Origin: an uncultured bacterium
Lineage (GTDB): Bacteria > Pseudomonadota > Gammaproteobacteria > Burkholderiales > Burkholderiaceae_E
Direction of reading: 5' to 3'
DNA length: 40,723 nucleotides
NCBI GenBank assembly: GCA_903934795.1
Contig: CAIZPE010000217.1
Coordinates: 1-40,723 of the forward strand
The position numbers were made by a program, and so were the translations under genes. The notes under the pieces were generated by a model. It was not told where the DNA came from and searched no databases. It saw only the letters and a list, made by a program, of their open reading frames with translations. This document shows, piece by piece, positions 27,867-36,354 of this stretch. Position 1 is the stretch's first letter, and each line of letters begins with the position of its first letter.

Positions 27867-29192
27867 ATGTCCGGGTCTGCGCCCATCATGTCCTTTGCCG
27901 ACGCCGTCCTGCCGCCGGACGGGTTCGCCATGAGCCCTGCCGCCGTCCCCCAGTCGTCCCCGCCCACGGCGGCCGTGCACCAGCCTGCACGGGTCCAGCC
28001 CCTGCTTTCCGTGGTGATGCCCTGTCTGAACGAAGAGCGCACCGTGGCCATCTGCGTGGGCAAGGCCATGGCCTTCTTCGCCCGCACCGGCATCGCAGGC
28101 GAGGTGGTCATTGCCGACAACGGCTCGCGCGACGCCTCCATGGCGCTGGCCACCGCCGCCGGCGCCCGGGTGGTGCGCGTGAGCGAGCGCGGCTACGGTG
28201 CGGCGCTGATGGGGGGCATCCTCGCCGCCCGCGGTCGCTGGGTGGTGATGGGCGATGCCGACGACAGCTATGACTTCGGCGCGCTCGACGGTTTCGTCGA
28301 GCAGCTCGCCGCGGGCGCGCAGCTGGTCATGGGCAACCGCTTCGCCGGGGGGATCGCCGAGGGCGCGATGCCGCCGCTGCATCGCTACCTGGGCAACCCG
28401 GTGCTGTCCTTCATCGGACGGTTGCTGTTCCGCAGCCCGATCGGCGACTTCCACTGCGGGCTGCGGGCCTTCGACCGCGAGGCGGTCCTGGGGCTGGGTC
28501 TGTCCTCGCCCGGCATGGAGTTCGCCAGCGAGATGGTGATGCGGGCCACGCTGGCCGGCCTGCGGGTGGCCGAGGTGCCCACCACCCTGGCGCGTGACGG
28601 ACGCGACCGCCCGCCCCATCTGCGCAGCTGGCGCGACGGCTGGCGGCACCTGCGGCTGCTGCTGATGTTCAGCCCGCGCTGGCTGCTGCTCTATCCCGGC
28701 CTGGCCCTGTTCGGCCTGGGGGCCTTGCTCTCGGTCCTGCTCACCATCGCCCCGATCCGCCTCGGACCGGTCGGCTTCGACATCCAGACCCTGCTCTACA
28801 CCGCCACCGCGTCGGTGCTCGGCCTGCAGATGTGCCTGCTCGCGGTGCTCACCAAGGCGGCAGGCGTGCATGCCGGCCACCTGCCGGCCAGTCCGGGTTT
28901 TGCCTGGCTGATGCGGATCTACACCCTCGAACGGGGCATCCTGCTCGGGCTCACGCTCGTGGCCTGCGGGCTGGCTGGCGTGCTTTCCTCGGTGTGGGTC
29001 TGGACCGACGCCGGTCTGGCGGCCCTCGACCCGTCGCGCGCCATGCGCGTGACCATCCCGGCGGTGACGCTGCTGCTGGCCGGCAGCGAGTGCATCTTCG
29101 GGTCCTTCGTGCTGAGCTTCATCACCCAGCCGCGGGCCCGCCTGCGCACCCGGCCGGTCACTGCGGCCGCGGCCCCTGACGAGCCGCGCTGA
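27867..29192 (+). CDS. Membrane-anchored family 2 glycosyltransferase
   Basis: A GT2 enzyme of about 441 residues. The catalytic domain shows LLSVVMPCLNEERTVAICVG, VVIADNGSRDASMALA, GYGAALMGGILAARGRWVVM and the metal-binding GDADDSYDF, then MEFASEMVMRATLAGLRVAE. Four or so membrane helices follow (LLLYPGLALFGLGALLSVLL; TATASVLGLQMCLLAVLT; GILLGLTLVACGLAGVLSSV; AVTLLLAGSECIFGSFVLSF). This resembles polyprenyl-phosphate sugar synthases of the DPM1/GtrB type with a C-terminal membrane part. The start is uncertain: GTG 27819, or ATG 27867, 27888 or 27930; none has a clear ribosome site. It likely makes a lipid-linked sugar donor for the next gene's product; that is inference. Confidence 0.85.
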   Translation: MSGSAPIMSFADAVLPPDGFAMSPAAVPQSSPPTAAVHQPARVQPLLSVVMPCLNEERTVAICVGKAMAFFARTGIAGEVVIADNGSRDASMALATAAGARVVRVSERGYGAALMGGILAARGRWVVMGDADDSYDFGALDGFVEQLAAGAQLVMGNRFAGGIAEGAMPPLHRYLGNPVLSFIGRLLFRSPIGDFHCGLRAFDREAVLGLGLSSPGMEFASEMVMRATLAGLRVAEVPTTLARDGRDRPPHLRSWRDGWRHLRLLLMFSPRWLLLYPGLALFGLGALLSVLLTIAPIRLGPVGFDIQTLLYTATASVLGLQMCLLAVLTKAAGVHAGHLPASPGFAWLMRIYTLERGILLGLTLVACGLAGVLSSVWVWTDAGLAALDPSRAMRVTIPAVTLLLAGSECIFGSFVLSFITQPRARLRTRPVTAAAAPDEPR

Positions 29193-29212
29193 GCGCGCGC
29201 GTCCTGCACCCG

Positions 29213-31345
29213 ATGTCTGCGCGGCGCCTGCCCGCGACCGCGCTGGCCTGCCTGCTGGCGCTGGCGGCCACCATCGCCTGGCGGCTGCTCGAAGGGCCGA
29301 GCTGGAGCTGGGACCGGGGCCACTATCACGCCTACGCCGGCTACGCCTGGGCCGAGGGACTGGTCGGTCGCGGCTTCCTGCCCATGGGCGGGCAGAGCTT
29401 CCTCAATCCGCTGCCCTATGTGCCGGCGTGGCTGCTCACGCGGGCCGGCGTCGGCGAGATGGCCACGGCGGCCGCCCTGGCGGCCTGGCACGGTCTGGCG
29501 GTCTGGTTCGTCTGGCTGATCGCCCGCGATCGCGTCGGGCCGGGCGCCGGCGCCTGGCTCGCGGGTGCCTTCGCCCTGCTCACCCCGGTGTTTCTTGCCC
29601 TGGCCGGCACCAGCTATGCCGATGGCACCACGGCCGTGCCGCTGCTGGCCGGCGTGTGGTGCTGCATCCGCGCGGGCGCCGGCGGTGCCGCCGCCGGCCG
29701 CTGGGCGCTCGCCGGCGGGTTCGCGCTGGGGCTGGCGGCCCTGCTCAAGCTGAGCAATGCCCCGGCGGCGGCGCTTGCGCCGGTGCTGCTGATGGGCGCC
29801 GGACTGGCCGGGCGACGGTGGCGTCGGCTGGCGGTGATCGGGCTCTTCATCGTGGGAGGGCTGGTGGGCGCCGTCGCCGGTGGCGGCGCGTGGGCGCAGC
29901 ATCTTTACCGCACCTACGGCAATCCGGTGTTCCCCATGGCGCAGTTCCTGTTCGATCGACCTGCGCCGTCCGCGTCCGTCGTCTCGACCCCCGCCGCGCC
30001 GGCGGTTTCGACCCCGTCCGCACCCGCTGCCGCGCCGGACGGGCTGGCCGTGTGGCGACATCGCCTGTACCTGCTGAAGGTGGCCACCCGCCCTGGCGGC
30101 GAGCGGTTCGTGCCCGGGTCGCTGGGGCAGTGGCTGGACTTCCCCTTTCGCGTGGCCGATCCCCGCCAGCCGGGCAATCTCGCCTACCTGGAGTGGCACG
30201 CGCCGGATCCTCGGCTGGCGCTGCTGGTGCTGCTGCTCGGGTCACTGGCCGCGCAGCGGATCTGGCTGCGCAGCACGCGCCCGCGTGGGGCTGATGCGTC
30301 CCCGGTCGCGGCCCGCTGGCCGCTCTGGCTGTTCACGGTGCTGTGGTGTCTCGCCTGGATGCACAGCTCGGGCAATGGCCGCTATGCCGTCGGCCTGCTG
30401 CTGCTCTGCTCGGTGCTGCTGGTGGAGGGGGTGCTCGCCCTGCTGCCGGCGGGGCGTGCCCGGCAATGGGTCTTTGCCGGACTGCTCGGCGTGCATGCCT
30501 TCTACGCCCTGGTGGCCGCCGATCGCCGCGATCTCGGTCAGTCCGAGGCCTGGTCGCAGGCGGCGCTTGCGGCCGACATGCCATCATCGCTGCGCGAGCA
30601 GCCCCATCTGCATGTCGCGCTGTCGCAGTTTTCCTGGACCTACCTCGCGCCGCTGATGCACCCTGACAGCGCCTTCGCCAACCTGTCCTCGCCCTGCGAG
30701 TACTGCTCGCCGCCGCTGCAGGCCCGCTCGTCGATGCCGGTGCTGAGCGCCTGGCGCGGTCGGCTTCGCCTGATCGCCGCGGCCGATCAGTCGGTGGACG
30801 GCCGGGCCGGCCTGCTGCCGACCACCCGCGACGCCATGAACGACCAGCTCGCCGACTTCGATCTCCGGATCGACGAACCGGCCTGCACCGCCTATCGCGT
30901 CCGTCCGCAGGCGGCCGGCACCTGGCTGATCGACCAGCAGGCCTCGGGGCCGGTTCGCCGCTTCTCGGATCAGGCGGTGAGCTGCCCTCTGGTCGAAGCC
31001 CCCGACGCCCGGGCCGACGCCCTCGCGCGGCGCACGCGGTTCGACCCGGCCTTCATCGCCGTCGAACGGGCCTGCGGCGAAACGCTGGGCCCGCCCACCG
31101 GCCCTACCCGATGGCTGGGTGGCGAGGCCTGGCTGCGCACCTACCCCAAGGTCGAGGCGCACCTCACGGTGGCACGCGGCACGGTCACCCTCGGTCGCTA
31201 CGGGTACCAGGACCGCGTGTTCGGCCGGGCCGACGCGCTGGCCGCGCCGGGGGCGACGATCGACTGCCAGCCGCTGCAGGATCGCAGCGGGCGGGGGCAG
31301 CCCCCGGGCATGGCCGATGTGCTCGGCCGGCCTGCCGCCCGCTGA
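29213..31345 (+). CDS. Polytopic membrane protein, GT-C glycosyltransferase-like
   Basis: A 710-residue protein not recognised as a named family. The N-terminal 450 residues hold about nine to eleven membrane helices. An acidic, aromatic first loop (GPSWSWDRGHYHAYAGYAW, then PMGGQSFLNPLPYVPAWLL) recalls GT-C enzymes, which use polyprenyl-phosphate sugars and keep catalytic acids in that loop. The middle has a low-complexity SVVSTPAAPAVSTPSAPAAA insert. The last 230 residues look periplasmic and soluble, with several Cys (SPCEYCSP, DEPACTAYR, VSCPLVE, RACGETLG). It follows the GT2 gene by 20 bases and shares a base with the GT4 start. A glycosyltransferase using the neighbour's product is my best guess. 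Confidence 0.6.
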   Translation: MSARRLPATALACLLALAATIAWRLLEGPSWSWDRGHYHAYAGYAWAEGLVGRGFLPMGGQSFLNPLPYVPAWLLTRAGVGEMATAAALAAWHGLAVWFVWLIARDRVGPGAGAWLAGAFALLTPVFLALAGTSYADGTTAVPLLAGVWCCIRAGAGGAAAGRWALAGGFALGLAALLKLSNAPAAALAPVLLMGAGLAGRRWRRLAVIGLFIVGGLVGAVAGGGAWAQHLYRTYGNPVFPMAQFLFDRPAPSASVVSTPAAPAVSTPSAPAAAPDGLAVWRHRLYLLKVATRPGGERFVPGSLGQWLDFPFRVADPRQPGNLAYLEWHAPDPRLALLVLLLGSLAAQRIWLRSTRPRGADASPVAARWPLWLFTVLWCLAWMHSSGNGRYAVGLLLLCSVLLVEGVLALLPAGRARQWVFAGLLGVHAFYALVAADRRDLGQSEAWSQAALAADMPSSLREQPHLHVALSQFSWTYLAPLMHPDSAFANLSSPCEYCSPPLQARSSMPVLSAWRGRLRLIAAADQSVDGRAGLLPTTRDAMNDQLADFDLRIDEPACTAYRVRPQAAGTWLIDQQASGPVRRFSDQAVSCPLVEAPDARADALARRTRFDPAFIAVERACGETLGPPTGPTRWLGGEAWLRTYPKVEAHLTVARGTVTLGRYGYQDRVFGRADALAAPGATIDCQPLQDRSGRGQPPGMADVLGRPAAR

Positions 31346-32568
31346 TGCCGATGACGGACATGCCCGCGCCCGTGATCTTGCCGCCCGGCATCCGGGTGGC
31401 GGTGGTGCACGACTTCCTGTTCGAGTACGCCGGCTCCGAGCGGGTGCTCGAGGCCATCCTGGCGCTGCTGCCGCAAGCCGAACTGTTCACGCTGTTCGAG
31501 CGACTGCCCGAGGCGTATCGCCATCTCGTCGCCGGGCGCCGCGTGCACACCAGCTTCCTGCAGCGCATGCCCGGCCTGCCCGGCAGCCTGAAGTACACCG
31601 TGCCGCTGATGCCCTTCGCGATCGAGCAGTTCGACCTGTCGGGCTTCGACCTGATCATCTCCAGCAGCCATGCGGTCGCCAAGGGCGTGATCGTGCCCCC
31701 CGACGCGCTGCACCTGTGCTACTGCTATTCGCCGATGCGCTATGCCTGGGACCTGCAGCCGGTCTACCTCCAGACCGAGGGACTGTCGCGGGGGCTGCGC
31801 GGGCTGGCTGCGCGCCTCATGCTGCATCGGCTGCGGCTGTGGGACCACCGCAGCGCGGCCGGCGTTGATGCCTTTGCCACCAGCTCGGCCTTCGTCGCGC
31901 GGCGCATCCTCAAGGCCTGGCGGCGCGAGGCCGTGGTGATCCCGCCGCCCGTGAGCATCCATCCCCCGCTGGCGCTGCCGCGCGAGCCCGACCTGTATGT
32001 GACGGTCTCGCGGCTGATCGGCTACAAGCGCATCGACCTGATGGTGGAGGCCTTCCGGGCCATGCCGCAGCGCCGTCTGCTGGTGATCGGCAGCGGACCC
32101 GATCTGGCACGCTGGCGTGCGGTGGCGCCGCCGAATGTGCGTTTCGCGGGCTTCGTGCCCGATGCGCCGATGCGCGAGCATCTCGCCCGGGCGCGCGCCT
32201 TCCTGTTCGCGGCCACGGAAGACTTCGGCATCTCGGTGCTCGAGGCCCAGGCCCAGGGCACGCCGGTGATCGCGCTCGGTCGTGGCGGCACCGCCGAGAC
32301 CGTCGCCGGCGAGCATTCGGCACGACCCACCGGCGTGTTCTTCCACGAGTCCACCCCCGAGGCGATCATCGGCGCCGTGGTTCGCTTCGAGGCCCTGGAG
32401 CAGCCGATCGACCCGCAAGCCTGCATCGACCGTGCGGCGCTCTACACCCCGGACACCTTCGCGCGCCGCTTCAGCGACTGGGTCTCGCAGGCCTGGACCG
32501 ACTGGCAGGCCCGGCTGGCGCAGCCCTTCTCGCCCGACGAGCCGCGAGGCGAACCAGGCCAGCGCTAG
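31345..32568 (+). CDS. Family 4 glycosyltransferase, mannosyltransferase WbaZ-like
   Basis: A 407-residue GT-B retaining glycosyltransferase. The N-terminal acceptor domain begins IRVAVVHDFLFEYAGSERVL and includes CYCYSPMRYAWDLQPVYL. The donor domain carries DLYVTVSRLIGYKRIDLMVE, LLVIGSGPDLARW and the GT4 signature ATEDFGISVLEAQAQGTPVI followed by ALGRGGTAETV. The pattern resembles GDP-mannose transferases of O-antigen clusters. Its ATG shares the final A of the previous stop; ATGs at 31351 and 31360 are alternatives. The stop lies inside a 16-base perfect palindrome. With the GT2 and GT-C-like genes it probably builds one glycan. Confidence 0.9.
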   Translation: MPMTDMPAPVILPPGIRVAVVHDFLFEYAGSERVLEAILALLPQAELFTLFERLPEAYRHLVAGRRVHTSFLQRMPGLPGSLKYTVPLMPFAIEQFDLSGFDLIISSSHAVAKGVIVPPDALHLCYCYSPMRYAWDLQPVYLQTEGLSRGLRGLAARLMLHRLRLWDHRSAAGVDAFATSSAFVARRILKAWRREAVVIPPPVSIHPPLALPREPDLYVTVSRLIGYKRIDLMVEAFRAMPQRRLLVIGSGPDLARWRAVAPPNVRFAGFVPDAPMREHLARARAFLFAATEDFGISVLEAQAQGTPVIALGRGGTAETVAGEHSARPTGVFFHESTPEAIIGAVVRFEALEQPIDPQACIDRAALYTPDTFARRFSDWVSQAWTDWQARLAQPFSPDEPRGEPGQR

Positions 32569-32577
32569 CGCTAGCGC
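32562..32577. repeat. 16-bp perfect palindrome across the GT4 stop codon
   Basis: GCGCTAGCGCTAGCGC is self-complementary and contains the stop codon TAG. It has CTAG twice, a tetramer usually rare in proteobacteria. It may be a protein-binding site or chance; as a zero-loop palindrome it is not a good RNA hairpin. Confidence 0.6.
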
Positions 32578-32590
32578 GAGCCATGGCCCA

Positions 32591-32612
32591 GGCGGCGTCG
32601 TGAAACGCCGCC
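32591..32612 (+). terminator. Candidate hairpin after the GT4 gene
   Basis: A perfect eight-base stem, GGCGGCGT / ACGCCGCC (32591-32598 and 32605-32612), with a six-base loop, located between the GT4 stop and the uppP promoter region. No T-run follows, so termination strength is unknown. Confidence 0.4.
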
Positions 32613-32667
32613 CCCGTGGCCGACTGCGCGCCTGGCCGCGCCCGGCGGCCCGGCCCGAGGGCTCGGT

Positions 32668-32690
32668 TATCATCGCAGCCTGCCGCGGAG
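32668..32690 (+). promoter_or_regulatory. uppP -10 box and ribosome binding site
   Basis: TATCAT (32668-32673) is a fair -10 with no convincing -35. GGAG (32687-32690) lies six bases before the ATG at 32697 and fixes that start. Confidence 0.45.
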
Positions 32691-32696
32691 ACTCCG

Positions 32697-33539
32697 ATGA
32701 TCGACTTCCTGCACGGGCTGCCCCTGCTCGCCAAGGCCGCCCTGCTCGGGCTGGTCGAGGGTCTCACCGAATTCCTGCCCATTTCCAGCACCGGACATCT
32801 CATCCTGGCGGGCAGCCTGCTCGGCTTTTCCGACGAGAAGGCCAAGCTCTTCGATGTGGCCATCCAGACCGGCGCCATGCTGGCCGTGGTCTGGTACTAC
32901 CGCGTGCGCATCGGCGCCACGCTGGCGGGCCTGGGCGCCGATCGTCGCGCCCAGCGCTTCGCGCTCAATGTGCTCATCGCCTTCCTGCCGGCAGCGGTGC
33001 TCGGCGTGCTCTTCGGCAAGTTCATCAAGGCGCACCTGTTCAAGCCGGTGCCGGTGGCGCTGGCCTTCGTGGTGGGCGGGCTGATCATCCTGTGGGTCGA
33101 GCGCGGTCAGGCGCGTCGGCGGCCGCGCATCCAGGAGGTCGATGACATGAGCGCGCTGGACGCGCTCAAGCTCGGGCTGGCGCAGGCCTTCGCGCTGGTG
33201 CCGGGCACCAGCCGCTCGGGCGCCACCATCATCGGCGGCATGCTGTTCGGCCTGTCGCGCCGCGCCGCCACCGAGTTTTCATTCTTTCTCGCCATTCCCA
33301 CCCTGGTGGGGGCCGGGGTCTACGACCTGGTCAAGTACCGCGCACTGCTCTCGGCCGATGACCTGCCGATGTTCGCGGTGGGGCTGTCGGTGGCCTTCGT
33401 GTCGGCGCTGGCCTGCGTGCACTGGCTGATCCGTTTCGTGGCCAGCCACGACTTCCGCGGCTTTGCCTGGTACCGGATCGTGTTCGGCGGCCTGGTGCTG
33501 CTCACCGCCCACTTCGGCTGGGTGACCTGGGCCGCCTGA
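32697..33539 (+). CDS. uppP: Undecaprenyl-diphosphate phosphatase (BacA type)
   Basis: A 280-residue integral membrane enzyme recycling the lipid carrier undecaprenyl pyrophosphate to the monophosphate for peptidoglycan, O-antigen and other glycans; it also gives bacitracin resistance. Both catalytic signatures are present: [20 protein letters not shown] (the acidic (E/Q)xxxE motif) and [14 protein letters not shown] (PGxSRSxxT). About eight hydrophobic segments fit BacA topology, and the length is near E. coli UppP (273). The start is ATG 32697 with GGAG six bases away. Its position after three glycosyltransferase-like genes fits carrier recycling, but it has its own promoter-like elements. 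Confidence 0.96.
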   Translation: MIDFLHGLPLLAKAALLGLVEGLTEFLPISSTGHLILAGSLLGFSDEKAKLFDVAIQTGAMLAVVWYYRVRIGATLAGLGADRRAQRFALNVLIAFLPAAVLGVLFGKFIKAHLFKPVPVALAFVVGGLIILWVERGQARRRPRIQEVDDMSALDALKLGLAQAFALVPGTSRSGATIIGGMLFGLSRRAATEFSFFLAIPTLVGAGVYDLVKYRALLSADDLPMFAVGLSVAFVSALACVHWLIRFVASHDFRGFAWYRIVFGGLVLLTAHFGWVTWAA

Positions 33540-33591
33540 AGCGCTGGCGTCGCGCCCGCGCGCGGCCTGCCCGCAGCGGATGCGCCCCGGA

Positions 33592-34278
33592 TCAGTCTGC
33601 GCGGCGCTCGAAGATCAGGTCGCACACCGCGTGGCCGAGCGCCAGCCCGCGCTTCTCGAACTTGGTGAGCGGCCGCCAGTCCGGCCGTGGCGCGAAGCCC
33701 TCGGCGGTGTTGCGCAGTGCCGGCTCGGCCTGCAGCACCGAGAGCATCTGCTCGGCATAGTGCGCCCAGTCGGTGGCGCAGTGCAGATAGCCGCCTGGCC
33801 TCAGCCGGCTGGCGGCAAGGGCGACCATCGGCGGCTGGATCAGGCGACGCTTGTGGTGCCGGGCCTTGGGCCAGGGATCGGGGAAGTAGACATGGATGCC
33901 GGTGAGGCTGTCGGGGGCGATCATGTCGCGCAGCACCTCGACCGCGTCGTGGCGGATCACCCGCACATTGCCGATGGCCTGTTCCTCGAGCCGTCGCAGC
34001 AGCGCGCCCACACCCGCCGGGTAGACCTCCACGCCGATGAAGTCGGTGTCGGGGCGCGCGAGCGCCATCGCCGCGGTGGTCTCGCCCATGCCGCAGCCGA
34101 TCTCCAGCACCACCGGCGCCCGCCGGCCGAAGGCGGCGGTGGTGTCGAGCAGTGCGGCCTGATGCGCGATGCCGTAGCGCGGCAGCAGGCGTTCCTGCGC
34201 GGCGCGCTGGCCGTCAGTGAAATGGATGCGGCGGTTGACGAAGCTGCGGATGTGGTCGGGGCGTGGGCTGTCGGTCAT
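33592..34278 (-). CDS. trmB: tRNA (guanine-N7)-methyltransferase
   Basis: A 228-residue SAM-dependent enzyme making m7G46 in tRNA variable loops. The SAM site reads [20 protein letters not shown], and the catalytic/tRNA-binding signature is [39 protein letters not shown] closes the protein. I chose the ATG at 34278, which gives the usual length (E. coli TrmB 239); the frame is open upstream but low in family likeness. It converges on uppP with 52 bases between and diverges from the enoyl-CoA hydratase gene. Confidence 0.95.
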   Translation of the reverse strand: MTDSPRPDHIRSFVNRRIHFTDGQRAAQERLLPRYGIAHQAALLDTTAAFGRRAPVVLEIGCGMGETTAAMALARPDTDFIGVEVYPAGVGALLRRLEEQAIGNVRVIRHDAVEVLRDMIAPDSLTGIHVYFPDPWPKARHHKRRLIQPPMVALAASRLRPGGYLHCATDWAHYAEQMLSVLQAEPALRNTAEGFAPRPDWRPLTKFEKRGLALGHAVCDLIFERRAD

Positions 34279-34356
34279 CGGCGGCGGGCAGGGCGCGGGT
34301 GGTGCGGGTGGTCCGCGTGGCCTGGGCGGCGCAAGGGCGCGGCTGCGCGGGTTGGT

Positions 34357-34385
34357 TAGGATACCGGCTCCCATCCTCCCGGAAG
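34357..34385 (+). promoter_or_regulatory. Candidate -10 and ribosome site of the enoyl-CoA hydratase gene
   Basis: TAGGAT (34357-34362) could be a -10 box without a clear -35. GGAAG (34381-34385) is five bases ahead of the ATG at 34391 and supports that start. Confidence 0.35.
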
Positions 34386-34390
34386 CGCCG

Positions 34391-35224
34391 ATGACCCCCG
34401 ACCCCCAGATCCTCAGCCGCACCGATGACGGCGTGGCCACGATCACCTTCAACCGGCCCGACAAGCTCAACGCGCTCACCCCGGTCATGCTCGAGGCCTT
34501 CTTCGACGCGGTCGGTCAGGCCGCCGCCGATCCGGCCGCGCGGGTGATCGTGATCACCGGCGCCGGTCGCGGCTTTTCGGCCGGCCTGGACCTGGGCGTG
34601 ATCGGCACCGGCCAGTCCGGCGGGGTGGGCGAGGCCATGCCACGGCCCGAGCCGCAGTGGGGCGATGACATCGGCCCGCCGCTCGCCGATGGCTTCAGCG
34701 CCGGCTGGCACGCGCTGATCCGCTCGCGCAAGCCCACCATCGCCGCGGTCAACGGTCCGGCCTTCGGCTGGGGCTTCATTCTCGCCCTGCACTGCGATAT
34801 CCGCTTCGCAGCCCGTTCGGCCCTGTTCAACGCCACCTTCGCGCGGCTCGGCGTGCCTGCCGAGAAGGGCATCGGCTGGCTGCTGCCGCGCCTGATCGGC
34901 ATCGCCCGCGCGGCCGACCTGCTCTACACCGCCCGCCGCTTCGATGGCGTGGAAGCCGAACGCATCGGCCTGGTCAACGCCGTGCTCGATGACGACCAGC
35001 TCATGGCCCATGTGTCGGGCTATGCCCGGGCGATCGCCGCCAATGCCGCGCCGCGCGCGCTGGCGGCCATGAAGGCCCAGCTCTGGACCGCGGCCGATGT
35101 CAGCTACGACGAGGGTTTTGCGGCCGCCAATCGCGAGCAGGATCGCTGCACCGCCACCGAGGACTTCCGCGAGGGCCTGGCCAGCTACAAGGACAAGCGC
35201 GCGCCGCGCTTCACCGGGCGCTGA
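34391..35224 (+). CDS. Enoyl-CoA hydratase/isomerase family protein
   Basis: A 277-residue crotonase-fold protein acting on acyl-CoA thioesters. The family pattern is [20 protein letters not shown], the first oxyanion segment [14 protein letters not shown], and the second, [20 protein letters not shown]. The latter is followed by [18 protein letters not shown], where catalytic Glu positions vary among subfamilies. Hydratase, isomerase or other crotonase chemistry cannot be separated from this alone. A GGAAG site precedes the ATG. It stands alone between trmB (divergent) and a tRNA gene. Confidence 0.9.
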   Translation: MTPDPQILSRTDDGVATITFNRPDKLNALTPVMLEAFFDAVGQAAADPAARVIVITGAGRGFSAGLDLGVIGTGQSGGVGEAMPRPEPQWGDDIGPPLADGFSAGWHALIRSRKPTIAAVNGPAFGWGFILALHCDIRFAARSALFNATFARLGVPAEKGIGWLLPRLIGIARAADLLYTARRFDGVEAERIGLVNAVLDDDQLMAHVSGYARAIAANAAPRALAAMKAQLWTAADVSYDEGFAAANREQDRCTATEDFREGLASYKDKRAPRFTGR

Positions 35225-35240
35225 AGGCGCGCCGAAGAGG

Positions 35241-35277
35241 CGGGCATCGGACGCCCGTTGCCCGGCCGCAAGGGCCG
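35241..35277 (+). terminator. Two adjacent stem-loops after the hydratase gene
   Basis: CGGGC / GCCCG (35241-35245 with 35253-35257) and CGGCC / GGCCG (35263-35267 with 35273-35277) lie just downstream of the stop at 35224 and ahead of the tRNA promoter. They are short, have no T-run, and are only suggestive. Confidence 0.3.
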
Positions 35278-35304
35278 CGCTGGGCGGCCGCGCCAGCGTT
35301 CGCG

Positions 35305-35310
35305 TAAAAT
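35305..35310 (+). promoter_or_regulatory. -10 box of tRNA-Gly
   Basis: TAAAAT is a 5/6 match to the -10 consensus, nine bases before the tRNA 5' end in an otherwise extremely GC-rich region. No good -35 is seen at normal spacing. Confidence 0.5.
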
Positions 35311-35319
35311 GGACGGGTC

Positions 35320-35393
35320 GCGGGTGTAGTTCAATGGCAGAACGGCAGCTTCCCAAGCTGCATACGAGGGTTCGATTCCCTTCACCCGCTCCA
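35320..35393 (+). tRNA. tRNA-Gly (anticodon CCC)
   Basis: A 74-base cloverleaf with encoded CCA. Acceptor stem GCGGGTG pairs with CACCCGC (35383-35389), with U as discriminator and CCA at 35391-35393. The D arm is GTTC-AATGGCA-GAAC. The anticodon arm is GCAGC-TTCCCAA-GCTGC with anticodon CCC, reading GGG. The T arm contains GGTTCGATTCC. All stems pair, so it should be functional. It lies 32 bases ahead of the deacetylase gene on the same strand. Confidence 0.97.
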
Positions 35394-35425
35394 CATCGCC
35401 GCCGCGGGCCACTGCGCTGCCGCCC

Positions 35426-36352
35426 ATGAAGGCCGCCTACCTCAGCCATCCCAGCTTCACGCGCCACGAGATGGGGGCCGGCCACCCGGAGTGCCCCGAG
35501 CGTCTCGCCGCGGTGTCCGATCGCCTTCTGGCCAGCGGCCTGCTCGATCTCATGGACCGGTTCGAGGCGCCGGCGGCTACCGACATCCAGATCACGCGTG
35601 CCCACGAGGCGCTGTACCTGGCCGAGCTGCGTGCGGCATCACCGGCGCAGGGCCTGGTCGCCATCGACCCCGACACCGCGCTGAATCCGCACAGCTTCAC
35701 GGCCGCGCTGCACGCCGCGGGGGCTGCGGTGCGCGCCACCGAGCTGGTGCTGCGCGAGGGCTACCAGCGCGCCTTCTGCAATGTGCGCCCGCCCGGCCAT
35801 CACGCCGAGCGCGGTCGCGCGATGGGTTTCTGCTTCTTCAACAACGCGGTGGTGGGCATCCGCCATGCCCTCGACGAACTCGGCCTGCAGCGGGTGGCGC
35901 TGGCCGACTTCGATGTGCATCACGGCAACGGCAGCGAGGACATCCTTGCCGACGATCCGCGGGTGCTGATGGTCTCCACCTTCCAGCGTCGCCTGTATCC
36001 CTTCAGCGGCGACGAGCCGCGCGGCGCCAACATGCACAACATCGGCCTCGCGCCGTATTCCGGCGGCGAGGCCATGCGCGAAGCGGTCCAGACGGTCTGG
36101 CTGCCGGCGCTGCGCGAGTTCCAGCCCGAGATGCTGTTCATCTCGGCGGGCTTCGACGCCCATCGCGACGATGACATGAGCCAGCTCGGCTGGCGCGACG
36201 CCGACTACGGCTGGGTGACCGCCCGGCTGGTCGAGGTTGCCGAGCAGTGCGCCGGGGGACGGGTGGTCTCGCTGCTCGAGGGCGGTTATCACCTGCCGGC
36301 GCTGGCGCGCAGCGCCGAGCAGCATGTCCGGGCGCTGCTGGGTCTGCTCTAG
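35426..36352 (+). CDS. Histone deacetylase family protein (HDAC-like amidohydrolase)
   Basis: A 308-residue zinc-dependent deacetylase of the arginase/deacetylase fold. The charge-relay His pair H125-H126 lies in RPPGHHAERG. Zinc ligands are D163 and H165 in DFDVHHGNGSEDI and D244 in SAGFDAHRDDD; LLEGGYHLPALA closes the active site. Bacterial members act on acetylated proteins (AcuC), polyamines or other small amides; which one applies here is not readable, though size and motifs resemble class II-like HDAHs. The next gene, two bases after the stop, is an acyl-CoA ligase/GNAT fusion, suggesting a reversible acetylation pair. Confidence 0.92.
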   Translation: MKAAYLSHPSFTRHEMGAGHPECPERLAAVSDRLLASGLLDLMDRFEAPAATDIQITRAHEALYLAELRAASPAQGLVAIDPDTALNPHSFTAALHAAGAAVRATELVLREGYQRAFCNVRPPGHHAERGRAMGFCFFNNAVVGIRHALDELGLQRVALADFDVHHGNGSEDILADDPRVLMVSTFQRRLYPFSGDEPRGANMHNIGLAPYSGGEAMREAVQTVWLPALREFQPEMLFISAGFDAHRDDDMSQLGWRDADYGWVTARLVEVAEQCAGGRVVSLLEGGYHLPALARSAEQHVRALLGLL

Positions 36353-36354
36353 CC

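Noticed and set aside
35320-35393. tRNA-Gly as an integration site for a mobile element
   Set aside because: There is no integrase, no repeated tRNA 3' end downstream that I can find by eye, and the neighbouring genes are chromosomal housekeeping types with the same base composition.
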